Shown in pieces: positions 60,816 through 64,000 of a stretch of 64,000 nt of DNA. The notes under the pieces are model-generated. The model was not told the DNA's origin, did not search any database, and saw only the letters and a program-made list of their open reading frames with translations. The position numbers and the translations under genes are program-made. Source of the stretch: Caballeronia hypogeia (lineage in GTDB: Bacteria > Pseudomonadota > Gammaproteobacteria > Burkholderiales > Burkholderiaceae); the NCBI RefSeq assembly GCF_001544875.2, contig NZ_FCOA02000014.1, positions 62,001-126,000 of the forward strand. The letters run 5' to 3'. Position 1 is the stretch's first letter; each line of letters begins with the position of its first letter.

Positions 60816-62273
60816 CTATCGCTGCGGCGACACATCGCGGGGGCCGCCGCGCAACGTCGATAATTCGGCGGCGTTCGTCGCGACTGCGGGCGTCGCATTC
60901 GCCGGCTCGATCTCTTCCAGCGTGCGGGCCCGCGTATTCACGCCCAGCACCAGCAACGCCAGAATCTGCAGCACGATCAAACCGATCAGGAAATTCGTGA
61001 CGCCGAAAATCCCGCCGATGCCGAAGATCGCCACGATTCCGCCCTGTGCGCCGGCCGACGCCAGTCGTCCCACCGCGGCCGAAAGCGACGATCCGCGCAT
61101 CCGCAGCTCCGTCGGGAAGAGTTCGGGAATATAGACGGCGAACGCAAGCGAAGTGATGCACGCGGAGCACATCATGATCACCGCGCCCGTCGCCATCAAT
61201 TCGGCGGGCGAGTGCACCATCGGATAGAACGCGGTTGCGACCGCTTCGAGCGCGAGCACGCTGACGATGCTCAGGCGGCGTCCGATCCGGTCCGTCAGCG
61301 CCATGCCGATCAGACAACCGATCGGCGTGCCCAGGCCCATGACCGCCGTATAGCCGAGCGTCGACGTGACAGCGACGCCCTGCTTCACGAGAAACGTCGG
61401 GAACCAGGCGATCAGACCATAGAGCACCGACATGTTGACCGCCGACATGATCATCGTCAGCACCGTGCGGGACAACAGCGGGCGCCTGAAGAGCGCCGGA
61501 TAGCCGGGAAGCGGTGCAGCGCGCGCCGGCGCTTCGGCGGCCGGTGGGGCCGTGACGCTCGCGGCGACCGTGTCCCATGCCGGCACGTTGGGAAAGCGCG
61601 CTTCGATCGAGCGCAGCATCGCATCGGCTTCGTCGTGACGTCCCTGCGACTCGAGCCAGCGCGGCGATTCGGGCATCGACTTGCGCATGAACCAGATTCC
61701 GACCGCGCCGAGGCCGACCAGCGCGAACATCGAACGCCAGCCCAGCGCCGGAATCGCCCAGTAACCGACAATGCCGGTCGCCGTCACCGACAGATTCGTG
61801 AGCAGCGCGAGAATCGCGCCGAACCGACCGCGCGCGAGGCTCGGAACAAATTCGCCCAGCGCCGCATAGCCGATGATCAGCTCGGCGCCGAGGCCGACGC
61901 CCATCACGAAGCGCAATCCGATCAGGACTGTCATGCTCGGCGCGAATACCGCCGCGATCGATGCGAGTCCGAACACCGCGAGGTTGAACTGATACGCCGT
62001 CCGGCGTCCGTATCGGTCGCCGATATAGCCCCCGATCAGCGAACCCAGCCACATGCCGATCAGGGTGCTCGAAATGAAGGCCGCGTTGCTTTGCAGCGTC
62101 GACCATCCGCTCTTGACGAGAGTAGCCAGCACACCGCTCTGAAGATAAATGTCGAACGCGTCGAGGAACAGGCCTGCCCCGATCATGCCCACCAGATGCC
62201 AATGGAATCGGCCGATCGGCAAACGGTCGAGGCGAGCGCCGGAATGGGCGCGCAGCGAGGGGGATTGGCTCAA
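60816..62273 (-). CDS. Major facilitator superfamily transporter (sugar/aromatic-acid porter type)
   Basis: The 485-aa protein has 12 TM helices with the cytoplasmic loop motif GGYIGDRYGRRTAYQFNL between TM2 and TM3 and its repeat LTDRIGRRLSIVSV between TM8 and TM9, plus PESPRWLESQGRHDEADAML after TM6. It is proton-driven and related to benzoate/niacin/sugar porters. The start is a TTG at 62273, fixed by ACAGGAGACGATTC directly before; the longer frame reading from 62426 is Arg-rich and has no ribosome site. It would import the substrate of the operon next to it. Confidence 0.9.
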   Translation of the reverse strand: MSQSPSLRAHSGARLDRLPIGRFHWHLVGMIGAGLFLDAFDIYLQSGVLATLVKSGWSTLQSNAAFISSTLIGMWLGSLIGGYIGDRYGRRTAYQFNLAVFGLASIAAVFAPSMTVLIGLRFVMGVGLGAELIIGYAALGEFVPSLARGRFGAILALLTNLSVTATGIVGYWAIPALGWRSMFALVGLGAVGIWFMRKSMPESPRWLESQGRHDEADAMLRSIEARFPNVPAWDTVAASVTAPPAAEAPARAAPLPGYPALFRRPLLSRTVLTMIMSAVNMSVLYGLIAWFPTFLVKQGVAVTSTLGYTAVMGLGTPIGCLIGMALTDRIGRRLSIVSVLALEAVATAFYPMVHSPAELMATGAVIMMCSACITSLAFAVYIPELFPTELRMRGSSLSAAVGRLASAGAQGGIVAIFGIGGIFGVTNFLIGLIVLQILALLVLGVNTRARTLEEIEPANATPAVATNAAELSTLRGGPRDVSPQR

Positions 62274-62540
62274 GAATCGTCTCCTGTTGGGGCCTTCGGA
62301 ACCGTGCGGGCGTCTCTCGTGGGATCGCTCTCGATATCGTCCGTGCTCGCGACCGATCAATGAAGCGCGTGATACGGTCAGGCAACGGCAGACGATCCCC
62401 GCCCGGTCCGCAGGCCGGGGATTCACGCCATATTAAGCCCGTGAGAAGAAAACTTTTATTGAATAATTTTTAGATTTCACGTCAATTTTTTTGACTTAAC
62501 GACTCCGCTTCACGGGACGGAAACGCCATGCGGCCCGACT

Positions 62541-63437
62541 TCACACGGCGTCCGGCGTCGCCGTCCGATCGACGGAGCGCGTTGCCGCGAGCAGGATTTC
62601 CTGCAAGGCGCGCAATTGCCGGCTCTCGACGTCCGCCTTGCGAGTGACGAGCGAGAACTGCAGGACCGGCGCGTCACGCAGCGCGATCACCGTGACGGGA
62701 TAAAGCGTACAAATGGCCGGTTCCATCAACGGAACGAGCGAGATGCCGAGGCCCGCACTGACCAGCGGCGCTATTGCACGGACGCTGTCGAACTCCAGGC
62801 TTCCATCCGGCTTTCCGCCGAAGCGCTGATGGATATATTTGGCGGCCATCGCGCCGGAAATCGTGTTGCGGTCATAGCGGATCCATTCGTAGCGCTTGAG
62901 CAGCGCGGTCAGCGACCGCTCGCGCTCCTGCGGCGGCACCATCAGCGTGAGCCCGCGCTTGAGCAGCGGCTGCCAGTGCAGGCGGGACACGCCCCGCTCC
63001 GGCTGCGCGACGACCGCGGCATCGAGATCTCCCGCCTTGACCGCGTTGGTCAGCTCCGCGCTCTTGCCCCGCCGGGTTTGCAGATGCAGAAGCGGATACC
63101 GCGCCCTGAGCCGCTTGAGCAGTTCCGGCAGCACGACCGGCAGCATCGACTCGAGCATGCCGAGCTGCACGTGACCTTCAACCTGAAAGCTGGGCTGACG
63201 GCGGAACGCATCGAGCCGCGTGAGCATGCCGCGCAGCAATTCCGACAATTCGTAAGCGGCCGGCAACGGCCTGACTTCCAGACCCGAACGGTCGAACAGT
63301 TGTTGTCCGACATACCCCTCGAGCTGCTTCATCTGCATGCTGACGGCGCTCGGTGTCAGATGCAGCGCCTTTGCCGCGCCCGCGAGCGATCCCGTATCCA
63401 GCACGGCCTGCAAGGTGTTGAAGGTCTCGATCTTCAT
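62541..63437 (-). CDS. LysR-family transcriptional regulator
   Basis: The 298-aa LTTR has the HTH MKIETFNTLQAVLDTGSLAG followed by AAKALHLTPSAVSMQMKQLE, and a substrate domain (VQLGMLESMLPVVLPELLKR, MAAKYIHQRFGGKPDGSLEF). It diverges from the dioxygenase start at 63571 across 133 bases, so it probably controls that gene. The tract 62447-62520 on its other side is A/T-rich with GTCAATTTTTTTGAC, a small hairpin. Confidence 0.92.
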   Translation of the reverse strand: MKIETFNTLQAVLDTGSLAGAAKALHLTPSAVSMQMKQLEGYVGQQLFDRSGLEVRPLPAAYELSELLRGMLTRLDAFRRQPSFQVEGHVQLGMLESMLPVVLPELLKRLRARYPLLHLQTRRGKSAELTNAVKAGDLDAAVVAQPERGVSRLHWQPLLKRGLTLMVPPQERERSLTALLKRYEWIRYDRNTISGAMAAKYIHQRFGGKPDGSLEFDSVRAIAPLVSAGLGISLVPLMEPAICTLYPVTVIALRDAPVLQFSLVTRKADVESRQLRALQEILLAATRSVDRTATPDAV

Positions 63438-63570
63438 CAGAAATTTTGTTGTGATTCGTCAGAAAAACTCCATTTTAGCTTACGTAGTGTTCGCCTATGC
63501 TGGGAGGGTGAAGGGATCGAACCCTGCGTACATGAAGCGCGATACGCGCTGTCAACAAGGAGATACGAAG

Positions 63571-64000
63571 ATGGTGGAAGCATCGGTGAAGTCGTCCGCG
63601 TCCGCGCCCGGCAGCGCGCATCAGGGTAAGCCCCAAATATGGTACAGCGCCGACCTCGAACGCGATCAGTCGTGGACGCTCAGGATGAGCGACGAAGCCG
63701 CGGAAGGATTCGACAAAGCCATGCGCCATGCGAAGGCGCTCGGCAAGCCGCTGCTCGACATGACGTCGGACGACTTTCCGCTCGAAGCCGCTTCCGCCGA
63801 AATCCTGCATCGCGCCTTCAGGGCCACGCAGCAACGCTGGGGCATGTGCCTGCTGAAGGGCTTCCCGGTGCATGAATGGTCTGTCGAAGAAGCGAAGCTC
63901 GCTTACTGGGGCATCGGCTTGCATGTCGGCGTCGCGCGCACTCAGAACCGCGCCAGCGACGTCATGAACGATGTGCGCGATTCGGGCGCGACCTACAAGT
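63571..64000 (+). CDS. TauD/TfdA-type Fe(II)/2-oxoglutarate dioxygenase (partial, N-terminal part)
   Basis: The first 143 residues are present: GKPQIWYSADLERDQSWTLR, MSDEAAEGFDKAMRHAKALG, AFRATQQRWGMCLLKGFPVH and LHVGVARTQNRASDVMNDVR. These match the N-terminal half of TauD/TfdA (clavaminate-synthase-like) proteins; the H-x-D and distal His lie beyond the window. The start is fixed by ACAAGGAGATACGAAG. The gene is divergent from the LysR regulator. Confidence 0.8.
   Translation, partial: MVEASVKSSASAPGSAHQGKPQIWYSADLERDQSWTLRMSDEAAEGFDKAMRHAKALGKPLLDMTSDDFPLEAASAEILHRAFRATQQRWGMCLLKGFPVHEWSVEEAKLAYWGIGLHVGVARTQNRASDVMNDVRDSGATYK

Noticed and set aside
1..64000. tRNA, rRNA, CRISPR array, intact prophage or integrative element
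   Set aside because: No clover-leaf, direct-repeat/spacer series, integrase or structural phage genes were recognised by eye; a dedicated scan would be needed for certainty.

Overview
The window looks like high-GC betaproteobacterial DNA of the Burkholderiaceae (Paraburkholderia/Caballeronia-like). The reasons are the G/C-ending codon use, the Burkholderia-type OmpC-like porin, the dense overlapping operons, and the abundance of TRAP/ABC uptake systems and family III CoA-transferases. The genus is inferred from gene content, not from a marker gene. No rRNA, tRNA, CRISPR array or intact prophage was recognised.

Bases 1 to about 23,300 form an organosulfur and cysteine-sulfur super-locus. It opens with a MetQ-type binding protein, two acyl-CoA-dehydrogenase-fold flavoproteins, an NtaA/DszA-type FMN monooxygenase and two AhpD/CMD-fold proteins. 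Next is a minus-strand operon (rhodanese, serine O-acetyltransferase, XRE regulator, family 2A encapsulin shell, cysteine desulfurase with a long N-terminal cargo extension). This is a protein nanocompartment for cysteine-derived sulfur and is the most striking system here. It diverges from a tauABC transporter that ends against a broken ssuD. An amino-acid ABC transporter follows, then a second sulfonate operon (tauD, binding protein, ATPase, permease) that continues into an AprA-like flavoprotein and a ferredoxin.

From 23.3 to 32.7 kb lie a porin whose start codon reads ATA, a cold-shock protein with a small partner gene, a second NtaA-type monooxygenase, and a four-gene sulfatase operon. 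That operon encodes a lipoprotein arylsulfatase with a non-canonical C-A-I-T-R motif, a membrane-anchored formylglycine-generating enzyme with both active-site cysteines, a MetQ-like periplasmic protein and a cysteine-cluster protein. From 32.7 to about 37 kb the gene density drops. This part carries an IS5-family transposase remnant, three tiny overlapping ORFs, a 26-bp perfect palindrome and a TetR/DUF4188 divergent pair, and reads like a small acquired or decaying patch.

The remainder (37 to 64 kb) is catabolic. A TRAP transporter diverges from a CoA-thioester pathway (two MaoC hydratases, enoyl-CoA hydratase, acyl-CoA dehydrogenase, CoA-transferase) followed by an AraC regulator. A GH88 glycoside hydrolase and a class V aminotransferase come next, then a LacI-linked TRAP operon with a 2-hydroxyacid dehydrogenase and an amidohydrolase. 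A minus-strand operon follows (ketopantoate-reductase-like, VOC, MaoC, CoA-transferase, AroE paralogue, AroQ paralogue, LysR), then an MFS transporter, another LysR, and the start of a TauD/TfdA-type dioxygenase cut by the window edge. Several intergenic regions hold clear dyads that look like operators for the adjacent regulators.
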